Positions 34,460-44,900 of a stretch of 64,000 nt of DNA are shown here, piece after piece. The DNA is from Parapedobacter tibetensis. GTDB lineage: Bacteria > Bacteroidota > Bacteroidia > Sphingobacteriales > Sphingobacteriaceae. Each line of letters begins with the position of its first letter. Position 1 is the first letter of the stretch. Both the position numbers and the translations under genes were made by a program. The notes under the pieces were generated by a model. The model was not told where the DNA came from, made no database searches, and worked only from the letters and a program-made list of their open reading frames with translations. The DNA lies in assembly GCF_024704835.1 (NCBI RefSeq), contig NZ_JAMXBE010000003.1, positions 186,001 to 250,000 on the forward strand, written 5' to 3'.

Positions 34460-35044
34460 TCAGGTATGGCCATCATCAGGATACTGATCTATCCGGCCGA
34501 TCATGTTCAGCAGGGTATCGCGTACCTTGCTGTGAGCCGCGGGCCCCGTGCGGCTGTATTTCTTACGGAGGCTCTCATAGGATAATGTTGCACTTCCGCT
34601 GGTGCTGGCGTAGCGGCTCAGGAACAGGAATATGGGTTTCAGTGCCCGGGTATCCATGATGTGTTCGTCCAGCAACAGCCGGATCATGAACAGCAGCTCC
34701 TCAACCGTCAGGGCAAAGGCGACACATCGCCCTTGGTCGTTTCCTGTGAAGAAAGCCATCATATCGGCCACCAGATCCTGATAGAACGCCAACTGGTCGT
34801 TGGCATACATCTGCCAGGCCTGCGGTGGCATCCCTGCCATAGGTTTCAACGCATTTTGCAGCATTTCCCGGGTATCCAGACGATCAATCATCACGCTTTG
34901 CTTTTGCCCGATTTGTTCGAGGAGCGATCTGATCCGTTGATTCAGGGTTGACAACAATTCAGCGAAGCCGTCGTGCTGCTGCGGCGATATATGTGCGAGG
35001 GAAGCGGTCTGCTGCGCGATTTCCTCTAGTTTGTTAATAAGCAT
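34460..35044 (-). CDS. Unrecognised helical protein
   Basis: 194 residues, no signal or membrane span. Mostly helical with an N-terminal coiled-coil-like part (LSTLNQRIRSLLEQIGQKQS) and a middle helical bundle (WQMYANDQLAFYQDLVADMM). No family recognised. It starts two bases after the LytTR regulator, so it is likely part of that operon and may act in the same signalling pathway. Confidence 0.55.
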   Translation of the reverse strand: MLINKLEEIAQQTASLAHISPQQHDGFAELLSTLNQRIRSLLEQIGQKQSVMIDRLDTREMLQNALKPMAGMPPQAWQMYANDQLAFYQDLVADMMAFFTGNDQGRCVAFALTVEELLFMIRLLLDEHIMDTRALKPIFLFLSRYASTSGSATLSYESLRKKYSRTGPAAHSKVRDTLLNMIGRIDQYPDDGHT

Positions 35045-35046
35045 GG

Positions 35047-35808
35047 TTACTTCTTATATCTGTTATTTCCCGTATGTGGTAGTCGTTCGTCCAGATACGC
35101 GTACAGCCTATCGGAATAAGTGTCGCCGATTGGGGCGCTTTTCGATTCTTTATTCTGTACATTTTTCAAATAGACATTGCCATTGCTATGGCGGTAGTAC
35201 CGGTTGAGGGCAATGATGAAACCCCTGTGGATACGCATGAATTTCCGTACCGGGAGCATCCGTTCAAGCTCTTTCAGGCTTTGGTCAACGGTGATTTTTC
35301 CATCCGTATGGTACACGATGCAATGGTCCTTTTGAGCTTCCACCACTTCAATATCCACGAAGTCGATTTGCACTTTATGGCTTGCCCCGCCCGAAGTGAG
35401 CCAACAACTGCTGGACTCGGCAGGTGGTATCAGCGGGTGGCCGGGGACGCATATCGTCTCCCATACCCGCTGGATGGCCACGTTGAACCGCTCGCGTGAA
35501 AAGGGTTTGACCAGGTATTCCGCGGCGCTCACCTCGAACGCGCGGCTACCTGCGCGATCATCTGCCGTACATAGAATCACGTTGACGCTGGAATCAAGGT
35601 GCTGCATCACCTCCCAGCCTGTGAGCGGTTGCATCTCAAGGTCGAGCAGCACCACGTCGGGTCTGTATCTACGGATTTCGGCAATGCCCGTTTCGGGGTC
35701 AGTCGATGAACCGACCAGTATGAGCTGCGGATGGCCGTACACAAGTTTACTCAGCTTGCGGACCGCCCGCGTGTCGTCGTCCAAGATATACGTTTTCAGG
35801 GATGGCAT
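35047..35808 (-). CDS. LytTR-family response regulator
   Basis: Start at 35808 (MPSLKTYILDDD); upstream in-frame codons overlap the kinase gene and are not conserved in type. 253 residues: receiver domain with acidic cluster D10-D12, phosphoacceptor D56 (VVLLDLEM) and K101 (YLVKPFS), then a LytTR DNA-binding domain (about 145-245: IEVVEAQKDHCIVYHTDGKI, FMRIHRGFIIALNRY). It follows the histidine kinase by four bases, the classic LytS/LytR pair. Targets are unknown. Confidence 0.9.
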   Translation of the reverse strand: MPSLKTYILDDDTRAVRKLSKLVYGHPQLILVGSSTDPETGIAEIRRYRPDVVLLDLEMQPLTGWEVMQHLDSSVNVILCTADDRAGSRAFEVSAAEYLVKPFSRERFNVAIQRVWETICVPGHPLIPPAESSSCWLTSGGASHKVQIDFVDIEVVEAQKDHCIVYHTDGKITVDQSLKELERMLPVRKFMRIHRGFIIALNRYYRHSNGNVYLKNVQNKESKSAPIGDTYSDRLYAYLDERLPHTGNNRYKK

Positions 35809-35812
35809 GGTA

Positions 35813-36904
35813 TTATACGTTTTGGTCAATGGATACGGTGACTTCGAAATCGCCATTTTCTTCCTTCGTGGTGATGTGGTAGCGGCCGGGCATGGCAAGC
35901 TCCAAGCGTCGTTTGATGACGTCCATGCCGCTGTGTAGCGATCGATCGGTCGATGCTCCCAGCCTGATCCGGTTGCGGAAACATGCCACGAGCTGGTCAT
36001 CGGTGAGGTGTACGGAAATCTTCAACGGCTCGGTCCGGAAGTCGCCATGCTTAAATGCATTTTCCGCCAGGTAAACCAGTGTCATGGGCACAATCTTTTG
36101 CCCAGCCACTTCGCCATGCACATCCAGTACAGTCGCTTTGAAGTCAGGTTGTCCGGTATTGCGCGCTTCGAGGAAACGTTCCAGTTGGTCCAGCTCCTTT
36201 TCAAATACCACGATGGACCGGTTTTCCAACACATTGCGGGCATTGTAGCGAAGGGTATCCGCGAGTATACGTACACGATGTGCCAGTTGTTCGGCCCGCG
36301 GATCTTCCCAACTCACCAGCTCACCTTCGATCCCATCCAACTCATTGTACAGCAAGTGAGGATTGAGGTACGCACCCCATGCCCGCATCTCCATCTCCTG
36401 GGCCATCTTTTCGGCCTTGAGGCGGTCGACTTCGGCCTGAAGGGCGACCTTTTCAGCATTGGCCCTACGTACCAATGCTTGGCTTAGGCGATGGAAGGCC
36501 ACGAAGAGCAAGGCGATAGCGGTATAATAATACAGCCTGGGGATGGACATGACGATGAATTCCCTTAATGGCCTTCGTTGCCCCGTGGAGGGCTCGATGT
36601 CCAATAGTTGGGGGAAAACGTCATAGATAAGGCGGTGGCTGAAGAAGACCAAGACGATCACCATGGCGGTGAGCAACAACACCCCCCAACCCCACCGCCG
36701 CCCGGAAAACAGCAGGTAAAAGCAGCCCATCAGGATATAGATGGCTGCCAGCGCAAGGAACGAGTAAAGCACGACGTTTGCCATATTAACATGTTCCCGT
36801 AGCATGATGTTGTAACTGATGTTAATCGCCAAAAAGCTGGTGATGAATGCGCTGTGAATGAGTGTGAATACCCAACGGCTAATTTTTTGAACGGTTGCGG
36901 TCAT
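35813..36904 (-). CDS. LytS-type sensor histidine kinase
   Basis: 363 residues. Four membrane spans in residues 10-140, a coiled coil at about 147-172, and a His_kinase domain with H183 in NPHLLYNELDGI, then an ATP-binding end (LVYLAENAFKHGDF, SGMDVIKRRLELAMPGRY). The usual motif is NPHFLFNSLN; the His is kept but several neighbours differ. The signal is unknown. Operon with the LytTR regulator. Confidence 0.88.
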   Translation of the reverse strand: MTATVQKISRWVFTLIHSAFITSFLAINISYNIMLREHVNMANVVLYSFLALAAIYILMGCFYLLFSGRRWGWGVLLLTAMVIVLVFFSHRLIYDVFPQLLDIEPSTGQRRPLREFIVMSIPRLYYYTAIALLFVAFHRLSQALVRRANAEKVALQAEVDRLKAEKMAQEMEMRAWGAYLNPHLLYNELDGIEGELVSWEDPRAEQLAHRVRILADTLRYNARNVLENRSIVVFEKELDQLERFLEARNTGQPDFKATVLDVHGEVAGQKIVPMTLVYLAENAFKHGDFRTEPLKISVHLTDDQLVACFRNRIRLGASTDRSLHSGMDVIKRRLELAMPGRYHITTKEENGDFEVTVSIDQNV

Positions 36905-36962
36905 GATGTTTAGTGTTTTGAGGGACGAATATACGTGACATTCAGTGTTTAACCAACGAAAT

Positions 36963-38021
36963 CTACCTTTTCCATGTACCCCAAAGCATTTCGAATACAG
37001 GTTTTGCTATGGAAAATGTCTTGTATCCCTTCTTTTCCAAGAGGAAGTATTTCCCGTTGTGGCTCAACAAGCCATGACTTGCCGGTGTGGGCAATTGCGT
37101 ATCGTTTACGGGTGCCTGAGCCCCCAACCCATTCCCCAGCAGTTGGCCATGGTCCACCTGATGGTGCAAGAAAAACCAATTTTCCCATTGACCAGGGCTA
37201 TGGAGCAGGTGATTGGAAAAACGGCAAAATATATGGGTAATTGCCCATTCGACGGCCAGTTGCGGCGGTGCTTCGGGAAAGCCAAGCGATGGGTCTGCCA
37301 TCACGCGGATATCGCCGTTTTCCAACCGCATGCAAAAAACCGGATGCAGCGGGACACGCAGTTTATGCGCAAGAAAAGCGGCGCCTTTACGCACATAGAG
37401 ATGTTGGCCAAGGAAAGGTATGTTTTGAAGTTTACCGTTACCGGCCACGGGTAGGCCAGTATACCCATCCACATAAACCAACAGGTGATAGCCTTGTTTC
37501 AATAGGCGGGTTATCTTCCACACAGCGGTAGGCTGCTCGGCATCGATGATGGGCAGTGCATCGGACAAGCCATGACGTTTGCGCAGGTCATCAAATCGTC
37601 GTTGGAAATCTGCGCCCTGCTTGGCATGGGCACGGTGCGCCATCAGCAAAGCGAACGGAATCCGTTGGCGGGCCAGTAGGTAACTGATTAAGCGGTAAGA
37701 TCCGGCGTGGAATGTACAGATGATACCTGGTTGCGCTCTTAGCCTGCTGATAACCTGAGCATCCCAACCGTGTACCGCCACGGGTACTTCCCGGTCGAAA
37801 TAGCGCTCGTCCAGCAACGAAAGCTGCTGGTTGGCGTATGCGCGCCGAAAAAGGGCAAGGTGGTGTTCGTAGTTGAGCATCGGCAAGAAATTGGCGATGT
37901 TGGCGCTGAATACGCTGAACTGCTGGAAGCGGTCGAAGTTTTCGAACGGGTCCAGTAGGCGCGCGGCTTCTTCGATGCGGTTTCGGGTGTTATGGTATTT
38001 GTCCATCGTTTTTATCGTCAT
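36963..38021 (-). CDS. LpxL/HtrB-like acyltransferase-family protein
   Basis: About 352 residues from ATG 38021 (another ATG at 38078 is possible). The middle carries IICTFHAGSYRLISYLL (HxGxxxR-like) and LLVYVDGYTGLP, FLGQHLYVRKGAAFLAHKLR and PLHPVFCMR, the order of blocks in lysophospholipid/lauroyl acyltransferases, where the catalytic motif is HxxxxD/E. Here HAGSYR replaces HxGNWE, so activity is uncertain. The N-terminal part is extra. The last ~60 residues look low in conservation. Neighbours do not define a pathway. Confidence 0.6.
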   Translation of the reverse strand: MTIKTMDKYHNTRNRIEEAARLLDPFENFDRFQQFSVFSANIANFLPMLNYEHHLALFRRAYANQQLSLLDERYFDREVPVAVHGWDAQVISRLRAQPGIICTFHAGSYRLISYLLARQRIPFALLMAHRAHAKQGADFQRRFDDLRKRHGLSDALPIIDAEQPTAVWKITRLLKQGYHLLVYVDGYTGLPVAGNGKLQNIPFLGQHLYVRKGAAFLAHKLRVPLHPVFCMRLENGDIRVMADPSLGFPEAPPQLAVEWAITHIFCRFSNHLLHSPGQWENWFFLHHQVDHGQLLGNGLGAQAPVNDTQLPTPASHGLLSHNGKYFLLEKKGYKTFSIAKPVFEMLWGTWKR

Positions 38022-38102
38022 CAACTGTGGCAGAAAATAGGTTTGGCGATGGGGTTTTACCCCCATCGTCCAAACCACGAGCGGGTGTTGCCATTTTTAC
38101 GG

Positions 38103-38234
38103 CTAAAGGATAAACTCCTCACAGGGAATGATCTTGCCCCAGGCCGTAAAAGACAATACCTGATCGTACGGAAGCGGATGTTTCAAAGCGTCATGCAGTT
38201 GATCCATCAAATTTACAATCGTTGTTGTGTCCAC
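38103..38234 (-). CDS. Possible small peptide gene before the acyltransferase
   Basis: 43 codons from GTG 38234 (34 from ATG 38207). The peptide reads NLMDQLHDALKHPLPYDQVL and ends WGKIIPCEEFIL, with one Cys. It ends 82 bp before the acyltransferase start on the same strand. No leader-peptide motif is seen, so this is only a candidate. Confidence 0.25.
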   Translation of the reverse strand: MDTTTIVNLMDQLHDALKHPLPYDQVLSFTAWGKIIPCEEFIL

Positions 38235-38785
38235 GTTAATGTTAGTTTAAAATATGTACTTCAGCCGTCTATGTTTCTTACAGGCCCGGCACATTCCTGC
38301 TTCCCCTGGCCAATGGGAAGAAGCGTTAACGCCTGCAAACATGCCAAACACCACTACGGAACACAATCCTATCAGACGAACAGGCGGTATAACCTACGAA
38401 CAGGCAAAAAGCCGGGATTTTGTCCCAGCGTGGTGTATCAACGGCTTTGTCACGCCTCGGGATGCCCTTTCCGAGACCTTTTCGGGATATTTTTGCGTTG
38501 TTGCTCGAAAGATTGGCTTCCGATGTCACCCCCTGTCATCCGCATAGGGATGCGGAAAGGGCCATCGCTTACCTATAGCGGGTATGTTAAGCCGTAAGCA
38601 TGGGAAAGGGTAGCATCCACCAATATTTTTTTGCTTTTTTTTATCGGGGCGTTACCTCCATCTCCGTTTTATGGAGCCCGTATTCGCTGGTTTGTCTTGG
38701 TCTTTTGTCGGATGGGATGTCACCCATGTCCCTTTACAGGAGTTGATTTATCGTCTATTTTTCCGCCCGCAAATCCGCATCAGCC
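38235..38785. other. Intergenic region between the peptide/acyltransferase and the Crp-like gene
   Basis: About 550 bases without a credible gene. It must carry the divergent promoters. A short inverted repeat (CCGCATAGGGATGCGG near 38538) is visible. Confidence 0.4.
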
Positions 38786-39367
38786 ATGGATCGTTTTTAC
38801 CAGTATTGGCAGAAATATTGCCCAGACTTACCGGAAGAAGTCCGGCAGTTTATTGATGTACACCACGAGGTGGCGAGCTATACCAAAGGCCAAGTGATCA
38901 AGCTGCCCGATGACAGCTTCCCCTACTTCTGCGTGGTGCTTGAGGGCTTGGTGGGTGGCTACCAACAGGACCGTGCCCGTGATCCTACACTACGCGAGCT
39001 GATGCTGCCCCCGGATTTCTTCACCGGTACGGAGCACCTGTTTACGACACGTGGCCGTCATATGGAGTACTGCGCACTGGAAAAGACCGTGGTGATGCGC
39101 CTGTCACTTGCCGATGCCAAAGCGGGGCAACAACGCCACGCGGAGATTGCAGAGCTCTTCCATGTGCTGAAGCAGAAGAAAATCGACTTGCTGCGCAAGC
39201 TGGTGGCTGTGTACCAAGAAACAGCTTATTATGACCGATATTGCGTTTACATAGGCCTCTTCAAAACATGGGCATCCCTATTGCCGAACAAGGTGCAGCA
39301 GCAATTGCTACGGATGAGCGAAACCACCTACTACCGGGTAAAAAAGCAATACTTGAAAGGCCACTGA
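38786..39367 (+). CDS. Crp/Fnr-family regulator
   Basis: 193 residues. Cyclic-nucleotide-binding fold at about 20-125 (YTKGQVIKLPDDSFPYFCVV, LEGLVGGYQQD, FFTGTEHLFTTRG), a long linking helix, and a C-terminal DNA-binding part (SLLPNKVQQQLLRMSETTYY, RVKKQYL). This is the short Bacteroidota type of Crp-like protein. Signal and targets are unknown. Confidence 0.82.
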   Translation: MDRFYQYWQKYCPDLPEEVRQFIDVHHEVASYTKGQVIKLPDDSFPYFCVVLEGLVGGYQQDRARDPTLRELMLPPDFFTGTEHLFTTRGRHMEYCALEKTVVMRLSLADAKAGQQRHAEIAELFHVLKQKKIDLLRKLVAVYQETAYYDRYCVYIGLFKTWASLLPNKVQQQLLRMSETTYYRVKKQYLKGH

Positions 39368-39920
39368 TCATATCTTGGTGTTTTCTCCCAAGCTATGGGA
39401 GCGCTTAGGCGATATGTTTGCCCTACTTTTGACAGTATGGAAGTAACACGCACAAACACACGATATGGCAAGGGGAGCATCGGAGATCATGCTGCGGTTC
39501 CCCCGCAGGCAAGTGATGGCGAGGCTGGACATACCCCGGCGGGAAAGGCCTGGGTGGTTTGGTCCAAACGGATACGGGCAAAGGTAAAGCTGTGGAAAGC
39601 GCAGATTCACAGGTATTATCTGAAGCTGATGCGCAAACATGTGGCGCTCACCTCCAGGCTTACTTTCGGCTATGTCCGGTTGATCACTTTCGTCATCAGC
39701 GTTTCGCGAAGGCTGCTGTTCCGCAAACCCGCCCTGCCCTACGGAGCAATCAACGTATCCGCTCACGATCGCAGGTATGCCTTGTTCCGGCGGAGGGCCG
39801 TGGGTATGGACATCGGATGTTTCCGCACCAGATACCGGGCATCCGCGGCTTGGTTAACCGATGACCGACTAACCAATACTTATTTTAAAACTTAAAACGG
39901 TAAGCATTTCCGTATAAATA
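39368..39920. other. Region with conflicting ORFs, no gene identified
   Basis: A + strand frame from 39436 to 39895 is basic (SKRIRAKVKLWKAQIHRYYL, SVSRRLLFRKPALPYG), another + frame (39559-39864) and a minus frame (39368-39766) overlap it. None has a signal, domain or family likeness, and composition does not favour one. It may be a decayed gene. Confidence 0.3.
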
Positions 39921-39936
39921 AATGCCTTTTACGATT

Positions 39937-40476
39937 ATGAAAGCGATAAAAAACATAATCAAAGGAGTACTGTCGGTTGCGGTACTTTTTATGGCCGTGC
40001 AAGTAGGCGTGGCACAGGATAAGACTGGATCAAACAGCATGGGCAAGGCATCGTTTACCGTTTTTGAAAACGGAAACCAGCATTTAGCCCTGGTACCAGC
40101 AATAAAATCCCATCCTTGGTCGGCTATGAGTTCCATCGTCAGGGAGGTAAAATCAACCGCTATCTCTGAACCTTCAGATAAATTCAAAGGTGTTGAACGC
40201 GCATTAGTCGATACTTACTTCGAGTTCACCGGGACGCCAGGCGACGATGAAGGTGATCCCGAAATGTGGGCGCCTTCTGCGGCTGGAGGTTGCAGCGGCA
40301 GCAACGCCAGTTGCAAGATCCTGGTCAAAAGTGCGTATGTTGGCGCATCGCCGACCCGCATCCTGCTATCTGAGATAGATGTTGTCGATGGATCCCCGGG
40401 CAACCAGGTTCCAAACGCGGCCCAGGCTGGCCCTAATCCCAGTCAACCGTTTATCAGTATACATAACCAACCTTAA
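39937..40476 (+). CDS. Small secreted protein of unknown function, DUF6520-like
   Basis: 179 residues from ATG 39937 (MKAIKNIIKGVLSVAVLFMA, signal peptide to about VGVAQ). The mature part has an acidic segment (GTPGDDEGDPEMW) and two Cys in AAGGCSGSNASCKIL, then ILLSEIDVVDG. The layout (export signal, ASFTVFENG, two late Cys) is like the small DUF6520-type proteins found near SusCD loci; this is tentative. It is convergent with the SusD gene and ends in a strong terminator. Confidence 0.6.
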   Translation: MKAIKNIIKGVLSVAVLFMAVQVGVAQDKTGSNSMGKASFTVFENGNQHLALVPAIKSHPWSAMSSIVREVKSTAISEPSDKFKGVERALVDTYFEFTGTPGDDEGDPEMWAPSAAGGCSGSNASCKILVKSAYVGASPTRILLSEIDVVDGSPGNQVPNAAQAGPNPSQPFISIHNQP

Positions 40477-40507
40477 TTGGGCTGGTGTGTAGCAAACACG
40501 CAAAATG

Positions 40508-40547
40508 AATGAGCCAATTCTGCTTCTTTGAATTGGCTCATTTTTTT
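40508..40547 (+). terminator. Strong intrinsic terminator
   Basis: AATGAGCCAATTC and GAATTGGCTCATT form a perfect 13-bp stem, then seven T. It ends the secreted-protein gene and insulates it from the convergent SusD gene. Confidence 0.9.
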
Positions 40548-40556
40548 AAGTTCCTT

Positions 40557-41939
40557 TTAAAAAGGGTTCTGTTCCAGATTGCTATTCATAACAACATCGT
40601 TCGGTAATGGTAAGGCGTACCGGTTTGAATTGGGCTCGATACTGTAGGCAACACCGTCGACCAACCTCAGGGGGATTATATCGGCTCCCTCTTTATTTAG
40701 CCTTTTCAGGTCGATCCACCTTAAATCCCGCATCACCAGCTCTTTTCTCCGCTCTTCCAACACCTTTTTCAATACATTGGCTTCTCCATCAATGTCTAAG
40801 ACCGAAAATTCATTTGCACTGATCCGGTTGGCCAATAACGTATTCAGGTCTCCCAATGCCAGTTCGATATCGCGTTTCCTCGCTGCGCATTCTGCACGGA
40901 TCAGAAGCATTTCCGCCGTGCTGATTCCCGTGAAATAGGAAGTCCGGCCCGTTGAATAGGCCCCTTTAAACTCCATCCCGTTTCGCATGCTCCGGAAAAA
41001 CGCAGTTTTCCTGATATCGCTATCATCATAAGAAGCATAGAGTACACTGTCTATCCTTCCGTATGTCGGGTATACATTAGCAAAGGTGTAGAACATCAAT
41101 GTTGAGAAAATGACTTCCTTGTTGAAGGCCGTGAAAGGCTGCAATGCGGCCGGATTGATTTCCGTGTTATAATCCATTAATGCATCACCGCGCTGAAGAC
41201 ATGAATCAGCATAATTAAACGCATGGTCGTACTGCCGCATGGAAAGGTGGACTCTGGCCAGTAAACCATATGCACCAGCCTTCGTCGGCCGCGTTGGCAA
41301 TTGCGATGTCTCCGGCAACAAGCGGCATGCTTCTCCCAAATCATCAAGGATCAGTTGATAGGTTTCGCCTACGCTTGCCCGCGGGAAAGATACGTTAATG
41401 TCGGATGTTGTCCTTAAGGGAAGGCCAAAGTCTGTAGCAGCACTCTCCTGATCATACGCTTTACAGAATATCCACGCCGCGCGCATCAATGCATTTGCCC
41501 TGTACGTGAGCGCCGATCCGCTCAGCGTATTCCATTCCGCACTGTTTTCTCCGGTTTTCGGGATACCATTTAAGGCATCCAATGCTACATTGGCAATATA
41601 AACGGTATAGTAAGAAGTCGCCCAATCATTGTCAAAATTATATATACCCAAAGACCAAACGTAGGCTTCCCGGTAACTCTCCCTCGCCAGTGCGTTGTAC
41701 CTGTCCATCGGGAGAAAATAATCGTCCGCGGATGCTTCGCCCATCGATGGGGACCTAAAGTTGAGCATCAGCGAGTTGTCAAGTATGGCCCGCACATCTT
41801 TCAGGCTCGAAGGTATGGCGATGTTGTCTGAGCTTTTTTTATCCAAATAGCTTTCACAGGCGTACAGCGAAACTGAGGTAATTATTAAAAAACATAGGTG
41901 ATAGCTTCGAATACTCCGATTTTCATTCTTCTGTTTCAT
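40557..41939 (-). CDS. SusD/RagB-family lipoprotein
   Basis: About 460 residues. Lipoprotein signal (CFLIITSVSLYACES). SusD features: TPR-like helices (ALTYRANALMRAAWIFCKAY), FPRASVGETYQLILDDL, a C-terminal EMLLIRAECAARKRDIE and ERRKELVMRDLRWIDLKRLN. SusD proteins sit on the outer membrane and close over the SusC barrel to capture a ligand. Last gene of the TlpA-SusC-SusD group, 13 bp after SusC. Shorter than the glycan-type SusD at 49788. Ligand unknown. Confidence 0.92.
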   Translation of the reverse strand: MKQKNENRSIRSYHLCFLIITSVSLYACESYLDKKSSDNIAIPSSLKDVRAILDNSLMLNFRSPSMGEASADDYFLPMDRYNALARESYREAYVWSLGIYNFDNDWATSYYTVYIANVALDALNGIPKTGENSAEWNTLSGSALTYRANALMRAAWIFCKAYDQESAATDFGLPLRTTSDINVSFPRASVGETYQLILDDLGEACRLLPETSQLPTRPTKAGAYGLLARVHLSMRQYDHAFNYADSCLQRGDALMDYNTEINPAALQPFTAFNKEVIFSTLMFYTFANVYPTYGRIDSVLYASYDDSDIRKTAFFRSMRNGMEFKGAYSTGRTSYFTGISTAEMLLIRAECAARKRDIELALGDLNTLLANRISANEFSVLDIDGEANVLKKVLEERRKELVMRDLRWIDLKRLNKEGADIIPLRLVDGVAYSIEPNSNRYALPLPNDVVMNSNLEQNPF

Positions 41940-41952
41940 GATCAAATCAATT

Positions 41953-44900
41953 TTAATTTCTAAAAATAGGCGCGATATTCAATCGCATTCCAATCGCAAA
42001 ACTCCTGGGGGCCGGTATAGTCGATGGGTAGTCCGGGTCAATATCACCTTTACTGGATTTCCAAAGTATACCGAGGTTGCTTGCATTAACATACACATCG
42101 AGACCATAACGCTGACGTTTCCCAGCATCAATCCGATAGCTGAGCGAGACAAACTGTAACTTCAGGTTATCTGCCCTTTCCACATGTATTTCCGATAGCG
42201 AATAGAATGCATCCCGTCTGGAGTCTGCCGGATATACCATAGCCGGGACATGGGTCGATTGTTCATCCCCCGGCTGTTCCCATCTTTCCGCGTATTCCTT
42301 GTGGCCATAGCCCTGGTTAAATAACTGGCTATAACTCAAGGAAGGTTTCCGGTAATAATAGCCCAACCGGTAAGCGAGGTATGCTGTTAATGTAACCCCT
42401 TTATAACTCAACTCATTGCCGATGGCCCCTTGCAGGGTGGGAACGGATGAGCCGTGGAAAACGATGTTTTCCGCCTCCTCTTGGCTACTAGCCTCAGCCA
42501 TGATCAGCTGATAGTTAGTGCTGGGTTCATTCGCGGCATATCCCTGCGGGTTACCTTCGGTGTCCAGACCAGCCCATCTGTAGCTGGCAATGGCGTAAAG
42601 CGGTTTACCGACCACCGGATTGATCGACCGGCCATTCCCGATTAAGGAGGCGTACTTTGTCGCGGACTCGATGTTGTATTTAGTTGTTTTGCTTTGCAGA
42701 TAATTGATGATGAATGTTGAATTCCATACCAGGGCATGCTGCAGATTCCGCGTTTTCACGGTTAGTTCATAGCCATATCCCTTCATATCGGCTACGTTTT
42801 TTGTGATATGCGCAGTGAGCCCGTACAATGTATAATCATAGAAGGTAGGGCCATAGAGATCGGTGCCTTTCTTCTGATAGACATCCAGTGATCCGGATAC
42901 CACGCCATTTGAGGATGAAAAGTCAGCACCGATATTAAGTGTTCCCGTTTTTTCCCATCGTAATGCGTTGTCTCCCAGCGACACATCCGCCCAGGGAAAA
43001 TAGTGGTAATAATTATCTATTGAATTAACATATCCGATCAGCGTATGGGGTGTTTTGGTGGGATCGATATTTCCTGCAAATCCATATGTAGCCCGTATGC
43101 GGAGAAAGGGCAGCATATCCAGCCGGTAAAAGGATTCCGATGAAATATTCCAGGCAGCGCCCACGGACCAGAGCGGGTTCCAGCGGTCATTCGTCCGCTG
43201 GCCGAATATATTGGCAGCATCACGCCTTGCGCTTGCTGAAAACGTGTACGTGTTCCGGAAGGTATAGGCCAGGTTGGCGTAAAACGAAACAGACCTATTC
43301 AGTGAGTTTGAGAACGAGGCGCCCCCGGGAACCAGTGTCGGTTGCCCGGTGATATATTCCGGATACCGGTTGACCAAATCGGCATTCATGGACACCAGGG
43401 GGTCTTCTGAATATCCGAAAATGGTATTCGATTCAGCATCGCTTTTCACCTGCCTTACCTCCGCACCGGCCATCAGCGCCACATCATGCGAATCCCAGGT
43501 CCGATCATAGACTGTCTGCAATCGGAAATTGCTGGATGCTACGCTACCGCCCCCGGTTTGTAAAACACCGCCCAATGGTACAATGTGGTTGACGGCACCG
43601 GTCTCCCCGTCTACCTGTGAAAATCGGTTAATCAGGTCTCTGGCGTAGAAGCTCTCCGCTGTTCGCAAATTACGTTCTCTGCTGTTCTGCTGCTGGTATT
43701 GGTACTGGGCAGAGATCGTCAATTCGGGTATGGGTGAGTATTTCAGCCCAGCGTTTCCGACAATTTCGCTGCGGATGGAGGACGTGGTGTGATGTTTATA
43801 GTCTTCCAGCGGTAGATAGCCCCAAGGCAGTAACAATCCGCGACCGGCGGTATCCGTGTAGTTTTTTTGCAATGTCGTTTCTACCGACAGTGGTGTGCCA
43901 TCGTCATCAGCAAACCGCAGGTACGGTACGATTCTGTTGTTTACCCGTATACTGTTGAATCCTGGCCTCCCCGATTCTCCGGTTGCCTGATTGTAGAGCG
44001 CTGAAACCGACAACTGCACTTTTGATGAAAAACTATGCGTATTCATCAATCGGAGATTTAAACGCCTGTCTTTCCCGTAAGTGTCATCCACGCTCCTGTC
44101 ATATGCCATTGAAACGAGGTAAGTCGAACGCTGCCCACCGCCACTCAGGTTGATGGCGTATTGTTGGTCTCCCGAGTTTGTGTAAAAGGACTTTAAGTAT
44201 TCCTCCCTGCTGTCTATCCCCTTTAGCCGCGCAATTTCTGAGCGGGAATCGGTCGCGCTTATCAACCCATTCCTTGCCTTCAAAAGGACATTGACCGCAG
44301 GAGTCAATGGGGTTTTGAAATACGCGCCGTTTGAAATATCGTTATCATAATATCCCCTTTCGAAAAGAAAATGCTCCATGTCGATGTACTCGGCAGAAGT
44401 GATAGCTGGCAGGTAATATAGATCCTGTTTATTCCGCATCGTCAGCGTTGAATTCAATTCTATCTTCGGTCCGCTATCCGGCCGTCCCTTTTTCGTATTG
44501 ATGACAATGACACCGTTTGCTGCCCTGGCACCCCAGATCGAGGCGGCGGCTGCATCTTTTAACACCGAGACACTTTCAATGTCATTGGGGTTTATGTTAT
44601 TGATGTTCCCCTCGTAAGGAAAATTATCCAGTACGATCAGGACGTCCTGTGGGCCATTGATCGTACTTAATCCCCTAACCCGTATCTGGTTCTCTCTTCC
44701 GTATGGATTGGTAAACTGCACCCCGTTGACCACGCCGTTGAGGCGTTCGAGAATATTTGTTCCGGTCTGTAGGTTCAGCGTCTCGTTAGACGCATAGCCG
44801 AATGACCCTGTTGCACGTTCGCGATGCAGCTCCTGGTATCCGGTATTGATGACCACTTCCTCCACCTCATGCATGGTTCTTTTGACAACGATAAGGACGT

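Noticed and set aside
39368..39766. Minus-strand gene of 132 codons
   Set aside because: No domain, signal or operon context; overlaps two equally poor plus-strand frames.
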